In this document: positions 25,940 to 33,911 of the stretch, in pieces
Layout of the letters: each line of letters opens with the position of its first letter
How positions within the stretch are numbered: position 1 is the stretch's first letter
Source of the DNA: Chloroflexota bacterium
GTDB taxonomy: Bacteria; Chloroflexota; Anaerolineae; JAAEKA01
Assembly: GCA_034717495.1 (NCBI GenBank)
Contig: JAYELL010000065.1
Location: 1 to 35,453 of the forward strand
Length of the DNA: 35,453 nucleotides
Direction of reading: 5' to 3'
The notes under the pieces: generated by a model
Databases searched by the model: none
What the model saw: only the letters and a program-made list of their open reading frames with translations
What the model was told of the DNA's origin: nothing
Translations under genes and position numbers: made by a program

Positions 25940-26166
25940 TCAGTCAGTTGTTATCCGGCTTCCCCACCAGTCCTCGTTCGGCCGCCAGTCCGGGTCCAAG
26001 TACTCAGCGTGCTCTGCCTCAAGCTCCGGCATCAACTCATGCTCCAACTTGCGCAGCAGAGCGTTCTCCTTCTCAGAATCGTATTCTGGATCCGGAGTGG
26101 GGAACTTCGCAGGTCACGCCAACCCAGGTCGTCGGCCAATATGAATAGAATGTTTGGGCATTTCAT
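25940..26166 (-). pseudogene. Sulfatase remnant keeping only its two ends
   Basis: ATG 26166, after GAGGAGGAAG, starts KCPNILFILADDLGWRDL, the unmistakable N-terminus of a type I sulfatase with the metal-binding Asp-Asp. After about 19 residues the homology ends and this frame stops at 26032. In another frame, from about 26096 to the TGA at 25940, a sulfatase-like C-terminus can be read (PDPEYDSEKENALLRKLEHE, then DWRPNEDWW). About 400 residues, including the Cys/Ser-x-Pro-x-Arg modification site, are gone, and the junction is out of frame. The remaining bases to 25836 show nothing recognisable. Confidence 0.75.
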
Positions 26167-26178
26167 CTTCCTCCTCGA

Positions 26179-26302
26179 ATCGAACGGCTGCGAGCTGAGC
26201 GGCCGGGGATCGCTTCTTCACGAGCCCAGAGCGAAGCGAACGCTTTGATTTTCTCTTGCATTTGCCGCCGAATCCCCGGTCCGTTCCAGCGAGTTGTTAT
26301 GC
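26179..26302 (-). repeat. attC: attC-like site 3
   Basis: The minus-strand 5' end GCATAACAACTCGCTGGAAC matches the attC simple-site consensus. The arms GGAACGGACCGGGGATTCG and, near the other end, CGATCCCCGGCCGCTCAGCT pair with single-base bulges. The 3' core is degenerate (GTTCGAT instead of GTTRRRY). It directly follows the methyltransferase stop and precedes the sulfatase remnant by 12 bases. Confidence 0.6.
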
Positions 26303-26306
26303 CGCT

Positions 26307-27170
26307 CTACTCGGATTTGTTTCCGATAGCGACGATATGCCCAGTTACACCGATAATTGACGGTTCGTCCTCCAGCCATCGAATAGCTTCAAGCATTCGG
26401 CTCCGACGCTCAGGAACACTCCATTGCTCATCTAGATCCTGCAGAAAAACGGCAGCGCCCTCAATTGCCAGCACGCTCTCAACCACGAACCCTGCTGCTT
26501 GCACTTCCTCTTCCAACTCGTTCGGATGATGGAAGAATGAAGTTGTGAAGTAGCTTGCCTTGCTTGTTGGATTTCGATGCTGACCGTCAGCAAGATCACG
26601 CTTAGCTATTTGGATAAAATCTGCATCCTCGAAATAGCCCTCAATTAATCCTTGGAATGTAGATGCAAACCTTGAGATTCCGACAGCAATCAACAGTCCG
26701 CCTTGCTTTAGAACACGAAATGCTTCCTGCAAAGCCATGACTCGATCCGAACGCTCAGTGAGGTGGTAAAGAGGGCCGAGCAGCAGTACGACATCGGCAT
26801 AACCGTCCGGATACTCGAGCTTCCGTGCATCTCCGAGAGTAATTGAGCTAACCGGGAACTCGGATTGTCGCTGGGAAGCCTGACTTGCTTGTTGCAGGTG
26901 AAGAGGAATGGGATCAGTCAGGTGAACCTCAAATCCCTCTTGAGCGAGCCAACACGCATATGCTCCGGGTCCCCCACCGACATCTAATACAACTGCAGGC
27001 GGATTAGGCAAATAGCGGCTAATGATTTCCTTCGTGCGGGCGAACTCTAACTCACCCTCAGCGCCCAAAAGGCGTTCTGCCTCAAGACCCATCTCGTAGT
27101 ACGAGGAGGTTTCTTCTGGGAGTGAAGGTTGTCGATTCTCTTTGCTTTTCATTTTCAACCAATCATCCAA
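26307..27170 (-). CDS. Class I SAM-dependent methyltransferase
   Basis: A 287-residue methyltransferase. Motif I is VVLDVGGGPGAYACWLAQEG; the acidic residue binding the SAM ribose is in VHLTDPIP; post-motif segments are SITLGDARKLEYPDGYADVV and LLLGPLYHLTERSDR. The region after FRVLKQGGLLIAVGISRFAS is a variable substrate domain. The substrate is unknown. ATG 27170 lies only four bases from the core of an attC-like site; ATG 27152 is an alternative. With an attC-like site directly on each side, the gene has the form of an integron gene cassette. Confidence 0.87.
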   Translation of the reverse strand: MDDWLKMKSKENRQPSLPEETSSYYEMGLEAERLLGAEGELEFARTKEIISRYLPNPPAVVLDVGGGPGAYACWLAQEGFEVHLTDPIPLHLQQASQASQRQSEFPVSSITLGDARKLEYPDGYADVVLLLGPLYHLTERSDRVMALQEAFRVLKQGGLLIAVGISRFASTFQGLIEGYFEDADFIQIAKRDLADGQHRNPTSKASYFTTSFFHHPNELEEEVQAAGFVVESVLAIEGAAVFLQDLDEQWSVPERRSRMLEAIRWLEDEPSIIGVTGHIVAIGNKSE

Positions 27171-27174
27171 AGCG

Positions 27175-27261
27175 GCATAACGGTGGAATTAAGCGGCGCC
27201 TGCAATCCTGTTGCGAATTACCACTGACCAGCCTGGCGCCCGCTTTAGTGATTTGTTAGGC
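27175..27261 (-). repeat. attC: attC-like site 2
   Basis: On the minus strand this 87-base element begins GCCTAACAAATCACTAAAGC (R'' core GCCTAAC) and ends GGCGCCGCTTAATTCCACC then GTTATGC. The arms CTAAAGCGGGCGCC and GGCGCCGCTTAATTC pair with one extrahelical base, as in integron attC sites. The stop codon of the SRPBCC gene lies inside GCCTAAC, a usual feature of cassettes. Confidence 0.75.
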
Positions 27262-27693
27262 ATTTGTATCCTGTATTTCCATAAGCTCTTTAAGCTTTTG
27301 TAGGTCACCCCGCACGCCCTTGCGCATTCTCTTTCCCATAAAGAACATCATGAAGCGCATGAATAAAGGTCCTGATATTCTCATCTGAACATTGACGCGG
27401 CTGCCGTTGGTTTCTGGTTCCACTTGAAAGATAGCGATCGAACCTTTCAGAGCGCCAGCTGTATGGATAAATTCAAAACTGCGGCCATCTTCAAATCTGG
27501 TAATTCCCCAATTCATAGCACCCATATCCTTATGGGTATGCTCGCCTGTTGAGCCTAGCCCATACGGCGGCTGTGAGGTCCATTCGGCTTTGGTGATGCC
27601 ATTCCGCCATTGAACATCATTGGTAACATCCATCCAATAGCTCCAAATCGATTCAGGGTTTCGTGAAATCGTTATTGTCTCGTTGATTAACAT
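27256..27693 (-). CDS. SRPBCC-family (polyketide cyclase/START-like) protein
   Basis: A 145-residue protein of the SRPBCC ligand-binding superfamily. The opening INETITISRNPESIWSYWMD and the following NDVQWRNGITKAEW are typical, with a hydrophobic-cavity fold ending in a long helix (RMRKGVRGDLQKLKELMEI). Such proteins bind or transform hydrophobic small molecules; the ligand is unknown. The TAA stop overlaps the first core of an attC-like site and another lies 66 bases upstream, so it reads as a cassette gene. The Shine-Dalgarno is weak. Confidence 0.82.
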   Translation of the reverse strand: MLINETITISRNPESIWSYWMDVTNDVQWRNGITKAEWTSQPPYGLGSTGEHTHKDMGAMNWGITRFEDGRSFEFIHTAGALKGSIAIFQVEPETNGSRVNVQMRISGPLFMRFMMFFMGKRMRKGVRGDLQKLKELMEIQDTNA

Positions 27694-27758
27694 GATTCGT
27701 GCCCTTCAAATGTATATATTGAACAGTTGTATTGCATGGTACATTTCAATTAAGAGAT

Positions 27759-27899
27759 GCCTAACGGGATAAGAGTTTCATGTGGCGCAGGGCACACAAA
27801 GCGACGACCGACATCGTTGGGTCTGCGTTAGTTGCGGCTGTAGAGCCATCGGGCCGGGAGCCGCCACATAAACTTTGGTTGAACTAAGCCGGGTTATGC
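27759..27899. repeat. attC: attC-like site 1
   Basis: The plus strand begins GCCTAAC (27759-27765) and ends GTTATGC (27893-27899). The internal arms GTTTCATGTGGCG and CGCCACATAAAC are complementary except for one extra C, the extrahelical-base pattern of attC. At 141 bases it is within the attC range. Its orientation cannot be fixed. It lies 65 bases before the SRPBCC start. Bases 27900-28005 show nothing else. Confidence 0.55.
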
Positions 27900-28005
27900 G
27901 GCTGAGAACCGCTATTTGGACCTACGGCATACGAACCCGTTGGCAGGGATCCGGTGACCCCTGGTGGCCACATTGAAGTTATTGTAGCATCTGAGATGGC
28001 CAATG

Positions 28006-28257
28006 TCAACGCAAAGTTGGCGATCCGATTGAAGTCATGAACCATGAGAGCCCTCTTTGCCAGAGGGTGTCAAGGTTACCTGTTAGAGGAGGTGATCGGC
28101 AGATAGGATGAACCACAGGGGCCTCCATGGCCAGGTCTTCGGCCTTACGAGTAAAGTGTGTGTACCGGGCAGTGGTCTTGATAGAGCTATGGCCCAACCA
28201 AATCTGGATCAGGCGCAGGTTGACTCCGGCTTCCAGCATATGAGTGGCCCAGGAACC
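28006..28257 (-). pseudogene. C-terminal remnant of a tyrosine recombinase
   Basis: The frame reads [20 protein letters not shown] then [15 protein letters not shown], the last catalytic block of phage-integrase-family recombinases with the H-x-x-x-x-x-x-x-Y tail. A TAG stop at 28258-28260 stands immediately before this block, and the catalytic Arg and the rest of the protein are missing. The last 35 residues do not resemble a recombinase end. The block is XerD-like and lacks features specific to integron IntI. It flanks the attC-like cluster and is probably the trace of an earlier mobile element. Confidence 0.7.
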
Positions 28258-28411
28258 CTAAAGGAGGTTTCGCACTGACGCAACGTGTGGACGGTGGCGT
28301 GCTGACGCGCTGCCTTGACGTGCTGATGTGCGCGGGCATGATGGTTTTATGGGTCCGGCACTCCCTTCTCTTCCATGACAGGCACCATCCCCAGGGGATG
28401 GCACCTCACAC

Positions 28412-28440
28412 TTGACAGGCAACGGACAGTAGCATATCCT
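28412..28440 (+). promoter_or_regulatory. Promoter of lutC
   Basis: A perfect -35 TTGACA (28412-28417) is followed after 17 bases by TATCCT (28435-28440). Just upstream, CCATCCCCAGGGGATGG (28387-28403) is a 17-base palindrome that could be an operator. Confidence 0.5.
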
Positions 28441-28504
28441 TGAAAGTGTCAACCCCGACCATAGCCCGGCCCCCTTGTGGGCGTTCACAAGCGAAAAGCA
28501 AACC

Positions 28505-29137
28505 ATGACCGACCGCGACGAAATCCTCAATCGACTGAAGGCGCAGGAACGGGACGCCACCCACCCACCCGCCTGGCGCTCCCGGCGACACTTCGACGAC
28601 CTGGCAGAGCGCTTTTCCACCTCGCTGACCGCGTCCGGCGGCCAGGTCCACCGGGCCGGGAGCCTGGACGCCGCGCTCGCCCAACTGGATGCGCTGCTGC
28701 CAGAACTGGCGGCTCGACAGGTCGCGGTCAATCACGAACCACCGTTCGACCAACTGGACCTGCCCGGGCGCTGGCCCAACGTTGACCTATACCTTGCCGG
28801 TCAAAGCGGCGGCGACCTGACCCTGTTCTGCGCGTCGGCCGACGTGGGACTCAGCGGCGCGAGCGCTGCGCTGGCAGAGACTGGTACCATTGTCTTGCAC
28901 AACGGGCCAGGCAGCAGCCGCCTGGTAACCCTGCTCCCCCCGATCCACATCGCGCTGGTAGCTACCTCCCAACTGACCACCGATATCTTCACGTGGACCG
29001 CCGCTCGCGATGGCCAGATTCCAGCCTCCCTCACCCTGGTCAGCGGGCCCAGCAAGACCGCCGACATCGAACAGGTGCTGGCCATCGGGGTCCATGGCCC
29101 CAAACGCCTGATCGTCTTCCTCTACGACGACGATTGA
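28505..29137 (+). CDS. lutC: LutC/YkgG-type LUD-domain protein
   Basis: A 210-residue LUD-domain protein. Family signatures are ADVGLSGASAALAETGTIV, LLPPIHIALVATSQL, and the closing SLTLVSGPSKTADIEQVLAI and GVHGPKRLIVFLYDD. It is the third subunit of the LutABC complex oxidising L-lactate to pyruvate. lutA and lutB are on the same strand 14 kb away without a lutC of their own, so this is the likely partner. ATG 28505 is chosen because family similarity begins there; the upstream GTG at 28475 is possible. The Shine-Dalgarno is poor. A promoter lies upstream and a terminator downstream, so it is transcribed alone. Confidence 0.9.
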   Translation: MTDRDEILNRLKAQERDATHPPAWRSRRHFDDLAERFSTSLTASGGQVHRAGSLDAALAQLDALLPELAARQVAVNHEPPFDQLDLPGRWPNVDLYLAGQSGGDLTLFCASADVGLSGASAALAETGTIVLHNGPGSSRLVTLLPPIHIALVATSQLTTDIFTWTAARDGQIPASLTLVSGPSKTADIEQVLAIGVHGPKRLIVFLYDDD

Positions 29138-29189
29138 CCTCCCTCACGCGGCCTTTTTGCCCAGACGTTTTTTGCCTACCTTAAAAATC

Positions 29190-29211
29190 CGCCCCAAATT
29201 GGGCGTTTTTT
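29190..29211 (+). terminator. Rho-independent terminator after lutC
   Basis: CGCCC, a 6-base loop CAAATT, GGGCG, then six T. It stands about 50 bases after the lutC stop. Confidence 0.75.
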
Positions 29212-29220
29212 GACAAGTTA

Positions 29221-29229
29221 TGGTATAAT
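29221..29229 (+). promoter_or_regulatory. Extended -10 promoter of the DUF5060 gene
   Basis: TGGTATAAT is a perfect -10 with the TGn extension. No good -35 stands at 17 bases upstream because that place is occupied by the lutC terminator stem. Transcription would start near 29236 and give a leader of about 165 nt. Confidence 0.6.
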
Positions 29230-29243
29230 AACCCTGACAGTAC

Positions 29244-29297
29244 GCCGCCAGTCCAGGTTTCAATCCTGTTGGCGGCCCTCGAGCCTTGCATCTCGAG
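29244..29297 (+). ncRNA. Two consecutive hairpins in the DUF5060-gene leader
   Basis: GCCGCCA (29244-29250) pairs with TGGCGGC (29270-29276), and an inner CAGG pairs with CCTG. A second hairpin is made by CTCGAG, an 8-base loop, and CTCGAG (29278-29297). No known riboswitch class is recognised; it may simply stabilise the mRNA. Confidence 0.4.
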
Positions 29298-29401
29298 ACA
29301 TTATTGCCAACATCGACGCCAAAAGAGAGGCAGGTATCAAGCCACCCCGCGCCCGCTTATCCCTTTGCCACTCCCACCCATAATACCTGGGAGGATTCAT
29401 C

Positions 29402-32400
29402 ATGCGCGAAATGACTCAAGCGCCATCCATTGCCAATATCGTCCTACCCCCAACGGTGAATCAGTTCGCCCGGCTGGAGATCACCCTGGACGTCACCACC
29501 CAGGCCACCGATCTCTACCTGCCGTACGACGCGTCCCCTCCTGCCGGTCAGGCCGCCGCTACCGGCATCACAGTCGATGCCATTTTCACCGATCCGGATA
29601 GCAACACCTATATCTTGCCGGCCTTCTACCACCAGTCCTTCCAGACCCAGCAGGGCCATGGCCGCGACTGGATTTACCCCCTGGACACCTATGCCTGGCA
29701 CGTGCGCTTTGCGCCTGCCCTGCCCGGCACCTGGACAATGGAACTCTCGGCTACCGACGGGGGCGGCACCGTCCAGGAAGGGCCTCTCTCCTTTGATGTC
29801 CAGCCTTCCGCCAGCCGCGGTTTCGTCCGCGAGTCTCAGACCGACCCCCGCTATTTCGAATACGGCGATGGCTCCCCCTTCAAGGGCCTGGGCTACAACT
29901 TCGACTACAAGACCCTGGATTGGAACGATCCCTCCCAGGCCACCATGGAGTGCCAGACCTTCGCCAACTTCGGCATGGACCTGGCCCGCTACTGGCTGTC
30001 GGAGCCTCCCCTGTTCGGCGGTCTGATCAACCCCCTGCGCCAGTGGGACGCTGATCACACCTATGATTCGTTCGCTGGGTTGACGGTGTCTGTAGCCGAT
30101 GCGGGTCGGGAAGTATCCTGGCGGCTCAACAGTGAGCGGGGCAGCTTCAAGACCCGTTTCCTGGCCCTGGGCGCCCTCACCGAGAGCCTGCCCGTTAAAC
30201 CAGGCACCCAGTACAGAATCAGCCTGCGCCTGCACATCCCGGAGAACTTGCTGCAGGACGATCTGGCTCAGGATTTTGGTTTCGTGGTCAAACAGGATAC
30301 CCCCATTCTCGATCCCTCCCTGGTCGTCGATCCCACCCATGGGACTCCGTTGGGCGGTTACGTTACGGGAACAGGAGCAAGCTGGATCGACTATGCAGCG
30401 GAATACACCACACCGGCCAATCAATATTTCCTTCCCTACCTCTACTTTGCCCTGGTCAACTGCGTTGCCGATGATAAGACCGCCTATTTCGACGACGTGC
30501 AGATTCACGAGCTGTCAGGCGGTGTTCCCGTTGGCCCCAACCTGCTGGACAAGGGCCTGGCCGACCAGCATCTCTACGTCAGCCAGCGGGGCGCCCATAC
30601 CGTCGACCAGTTCGTCGAGGCCGCGGAAGGAGCGGGCATCACCTTGAAGCTTGTCCTGTTGGAGAAAAACGATCCCATCTTTGGCCACATGGATCGAACC
30701 ACCGGCCTGCTGGACGCGGCATTTTCTGTGGACAATTTCTACGGCGGCGAAGACCAGAGCATCAACCGCTGCCGCTGGCTGCAGCAGGCCTGGTGGCGCT
30801 ACTGCCAGGCCCGCTGGGGCTACTCTGCCGCCGTCCATTCCTGGGAGTTGCTCAACGAGGGAGGAATCAATAACCCGCGCCATGAGAACCTGGCCCAGAT
30901 GATGGGCAGCTTCATGGCCCAGTACGAGCCCAACAGCCATCCCTGCACCACCTCCTTCTGGTCAGGCTTCGACCATGCCTTCTGGACAAATCCGGCCTTT
31001 CCCGACATGGCCTACGCCGACTGGCACAAATATATCGAGCCCACCGACTCCTATTGGGGCGACACGGCCCGGGCCCACATCGACGGAGTCGATGGCCTGC
31101 AGCCGGTGGACAAACCGGTGGTGCGGGGAGAGACCATGGTGTGGGACGACAATGATCCGCACTCCTACGAACCTCGCCTGTTGGAAGACACCGCCGGCAC
31201 CTGGCTGCGCCACTGGCTCTGGTCCCAGCTGCACAGCAAACAGCTCTACGAACTCTGGTGGTACCACCGGAATGTCATCTCGCAGACCGCTGAAGCGGGC
31301 GTCGATCAACGTCCCCACATCCTGGCCTTTTCCCGTTTCCTGGAGGGCATCCCCCTCAACAACGGGACCTATCAGGATCTGGGCGTGTCAGCTCAGGACC
31401 TCCTGGTGGTCGGCCAGTGGGACACCGCCAGCGGCGACGGCCATCTCTGGGTACGGGCCGATGGCGCGGTCCCCTACACCTGGCTCAACGTGGTCAACAG
31501 CGAGACGATAACGCCTGTCAGCGAGGATATCACCATCCCTGGCCTCTTTCCCGACCGGGCATACACGGTGCAGAACATCAGCACGGCCGATGGTGTGACC
31601 CTGCTCGATGAGGTCGGGCTTTTCAGCGATGCCCAGGGCAATCTGCTCGTCCGTGGTGCAGATTTTCCCTCGCTGCTCGCTTTGCTCGGCGATACCGCCT
31701 TCAAATTCCAGGCCCAGCCCGAGTCCCAGCTGGCGCCCATCCTGCTGCACGCTACCTTCACCGAAACGGGCGTCGCCCTTTCCGCCACCGATCTGGCCGG
31801 CAACGAACCGGTCTGTTCCCTCCGCCGCTTCTCCCGCAGCGACGGCAGCGCAACCACCCTGGCCGATGCCGCGCCAACAACCTACGATCATATCTTGAAA
31901 ACCTGGATGTACCGGATCGACAATGCAGATCTCGGACGTTTCCAGTACGTCGCCCGCTTCCATACCGATTATGCCGACGCCGACCAGGCTGATGTCTGGG
32001 CATTGGGAGCCATCTATGATGCCCCCTTGAGCGCCGTTGGTGCCCAGAGCCTCTCCACAGCCGCCCTCGCCCAGTTCGTCACCCATGACACGGGAGAAAG
32101 CTCGGCAGCCAGCGCTTCGGTGGCCGAGCTCTCCAAGGCATCGGGATTCAGCACCTTCGACCCATCGACCGAGCAAGTGATTGCCGATGTGCGCAGGATC
32201 AACGGCGATCCCATCGACGATTCGGTTTCCTATGACCAGCGGGCCATCCTTTATCTTCAGCAGCTCAAATTGGAAACTGACGCCAGCGGAGAAGGTGCCC
32301 TCGATGCCTTCAATCACAGTCCGGATGGGATGGGCATGCGCAACGAGGGCAATATCGGCATGTACAACGAGGGGGTGTCTCAAGGCCAATACAACTGGGG

Positions 32401-33421
32401 ACGCGGTACCCAGGGAGCGGGACAGTACAACCGTGGCAGTACCCAGGGGCAGATGAACGAGGCTTCCGAAGGCTACGGCCAGGAAAACCGGGGAACAGCA
32501 GCGGGACAACGCAACATTGGCAGCGCTTTCGGCCAGACCAACATCGGTACGGCTGCAGGGCAACAGAACAGCGCTTCTGCAGGGCCGGGCCAGGAAAACA
32601 GGAGCTCATCAGGCCCAGGGCAGCTCAACATCGGCACCGGTCAGGGCCTGTTGAACCAGGCCTCGGCAGGCTCAGGGCAAGTGAACCAGGGAACTGTCAA
32701 GGATGTGGATGGCTATGATCCCGACATCGTGGCCGGTTTCTGGGACCGCTTGACCAGCACCTTGACCTCGGCCGGCAGCATCGGGAAATTGCTTGCCGAC
32801 ACCCTGGACGCCACCCTCTCCAGCCGCAGCAGTCATAGCGCCGACGACGTGATCACCGGTCTGCCGACCGCCGCGGATACCGATACGCAGCTCAGCACTA
32901 CCCATGGTGCCGGTTCCTGGGAAGCAGGGACACCGCTTACCTCGGTCGGAGAGATCGATCCGGTCAGTGAGTTCTGGAAACCTTTTGACCGAACTTCCGT
33001 CGTGGTGACTGCCAAAAACACAGCTGGACTGCTGACGATCCGCCAGGCAATCAACTTCCGCGCAACACTGAATCGCCTTCAGATTCCCGCCGACTGGGAT
33101 CAACTCATATGGACGGTGTTCGCTGCCGATGGCACCAGCCCGCTGGTGCAAGCCAGCGTGAGCGAACGAGCCAAATCGTTGGATGGCCTTCAGGTGATAA
33201 CGGGAAAGGCAGCAAGCAAAGGTGGCCTGGTCACCGGCGACGGATCGCTGATCGTCGATGCCCGGGTGGGCACGGTTCGGCTGGGCCTGAGCCACAAGGC
33301 TACGGCTCTCATGCCCCAGGTCGAGGGGGTTCCCTGGACCCTTGAGGCCGTGCGCGACCAGGATGAAATCGCACGGGTCACCGAAGGTTTCTGCGACATC
33401 CTGCCGTTGGACGGTGGGTGA
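29402..33421 (+). CDS. Mosaic protein: DUF5060, glycoside-hydrolase-like barrel with CBM insert, GQ-x-N repeats and phage-structure-like C-terminus
   Basis: A 1339-residue protein; GGGAGG precedes ATG 29402. Residues ~1-135 are a DUF5060-like beta-sandwich (WIYPLDTYAWHVRFAPALPG). Residues ~140-640 look like a glycoside-hydrolase barrel (GSPFKGLGYNFDYKTLDW) with candidate acid Glu486 in SWELLNEGG and nucleophile Glu577 in VVRGETMVWDD. A CBM-like sandwich (~225-385) is inserted (ISLRLHIPENLLQDDL; TAYFDDVQIHEL). Residues ~979-1100 are about 13 short units, each with x-N-x-G/A/S and usually G-Q. Residues ~1105-1165 (SAGSIGKLLADTLDATLSSR; THGAGSWE) and the final domain resemble linker and tail modules of phage structural proteins. 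No signal peptide or membrane helix is seen. A polysaccharide-acting enzyme displayed on a fibre-like stalk is an inference; substrate and location are unknown. Confidence 0.75.
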   Translation: MREMTQAPSIANIVLPPTVNQFARLEITLDVTTQATDLYLPYDASPPAGQAAATGITVDAIFTDPDSNTYILPAFYHQSFQTQQGHGRDWIYPLDTYAWHVRFAPALPGTWTMELSATDGGGTVQEGPLSFDVQPSASRGFVRESQTDPRYFEYGDGSPFKGLGYNFDYKTLDWNDPSQATMECQTFANFGMDLARYWLSEPPLFGGLINPLRQWDADHTYDSFAGLTVSVADAGREVSWRLNSERGSFKTRFLALGALTESLPVKPGTQYRISLRLHIPENLLQDDLAQDFGFVVKQDTPILDPSLVVDPTHGTPLGGYVTGTGASWIDYAAEYTTPANQYFLPYLYFALVNCVADDKTAYFDDVQIHELSGGVPVGPNLLDKGLADQHLYVSQRGAHTVDQFVEAAEGAGITLKLVLLEKNDPIFGHMDRTTGLLDAAFSVDNFYGGEDQSINRCRWLQQAWWRYCQARWGYSAAVHSWELLNEGGINNPRHENLAQMMGSFMAQYEPNSHPCTTSFWSGFDHAFWTNPAFPDMAYADWHKYIEPTDSYWGDTARAHIDGVDGLQPVDKPVVRGETMVWDDNDPHSYEPRLLEDTAGTWLRHWLWSQLHSKQLYELWWYHRNVISQTAEAGVDQRPHILAFSRFLEGIPLNNGTYQDLGVSAQDLLVVGQWDTASGDGHLWVRADGAVPYTWLNVVNSETITPVSEDITIPGLFPDRAYTVQNISTADGVTLLDEVGLFSDAQGNLLVRGADFPSLLALLGDTAFKFQAQPESQLAPILLHATFTETGVALSATDLAGNEPVCSLRRFSRSDGSATTLADAAPTTYDHILKTWMYRIDNADLGRFQYVARFHTDYADADQADVWALGAIYDAPLSAVGAQSLSTAALAQFVTHDTGESSAASASVAELSKASGFSTFDPSTEQVIADVRRINGDPIDDSVSYDQRAILYLQQLKLETDASGEGALDAFNHSPDGMGMRNEGNIGMYNEGVSQGQYNWGRGTQGAGQYNRGSTQGQMNEASEGYGQENRGTAAGQRNIGSAFGQTNIGTAAGQQNSASAGPGQENRSSSGPGQLNIGTGQGLLNQASAGSGQVNQGTVKDVDGYDPDIVAGFWDRLTSTLTSAGSIGKLLADTLDATLSSRSSHSADDVITGLPTAADTDTQLSTTHGAGSWEAGTPLTSVGEIDPVSEFWKPFDRTSVVVTAKNTAGLLTIRQAINFRATLNRLQIPADWDQLIWTVFAADGTSPLVQASVSERAKSLDGLQVITGKAASKGGLVTGDGSLIVDARVGTVRLGLSHKATALMPQVEGVPWTLEAVRDQDEIARVTEGFCDILPLDGG

Positions 33422-33748
33422 TTGAGGGGCTTACAGCATCAACATCGACAACTTTTTGTCGATAACGCACTCATTGAAAACGCCGTACTGGTCAAATTGC
33501 CCCGCTGGGGCTTCATCTTCCGAGCGCAGTCTCGGAACGATGCATAGTACCTTTCGAGTCAGATTCTTGCCCAGTGTGCAAGAAAATTATCCGCGAACCC
33601 AACAAAGATGTACCGCAGCAATGTCCCGAGCTTGTCGAGGGGCACTATCCTGCCCACTCCGCCCACCTCGTGCATTCGTGACCCCATTCGTGGACAGCCC
33701 AGAACACCGCCGTCCCCACATTGCCAGGCTCTCATCTCTCGGTGGCCT

Positions 33749-33796
33749 TACCTAGCTAGCTCACGCACCGTCTGCTGACGTCTCGCACCGCTTGCT
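33749..33796. repeat. 48-bp direct repeat, copy 1
   Basis: Begins TACCTAGCTAGCTCACGCAC and ends CGCACCGCTTGCT. An identical copy lies at 33912-33959, 163 bases on. The sequence between and after is a degenerate mix of CGCCTGCTGGCG and GCGTCTCCGCGTC words. Confidence 0.9.
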
Positions 33797-33911
33797 GCCT
33801 CCCGGCACGCCTGCTGGCGTAGCTCACGCCACATCGGCAGACGATGCCTGCTGGCGGCGTCTCCGCGTCCCCCATTCCCCGCGTCTCCGCGTCGCCCCAT
33901 CCCCGCGTCCC

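Noticed and set aside
28006-28257. Integron integrase IntI
   Set aside because: Only the last block remains and it resembles XerD-type recombinases; the IntI-specific extra region cannot be seen.
29210-29229. TTGACA plus TATAAT as a -35/-10 pair before the DUF5060 gene
   Set aside because: Only eight bases separate them, too few for sigma-70; the TGn-extended -10 alone is the better reading.
29255-29270. CRISPR-like repeat (GGTTTCAATCC)
   Set aside because: A single occurrence inside a leader hairpin with no second copy.
29444-30508. 354-residue minus-strand open frame
   Set aside because: Shadow of the mosaic hydrolase gene; no motif.
31388-32563. 391-residue minus-strand open frame
   Set aside because: Shadow of the same gene; no ribosome binding site or family resemblance.
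33456-33755. 99-residue plus-strand open frame
   Set aside because: It crosses hairpins and simple-sequence words and has no protein-like pattern.
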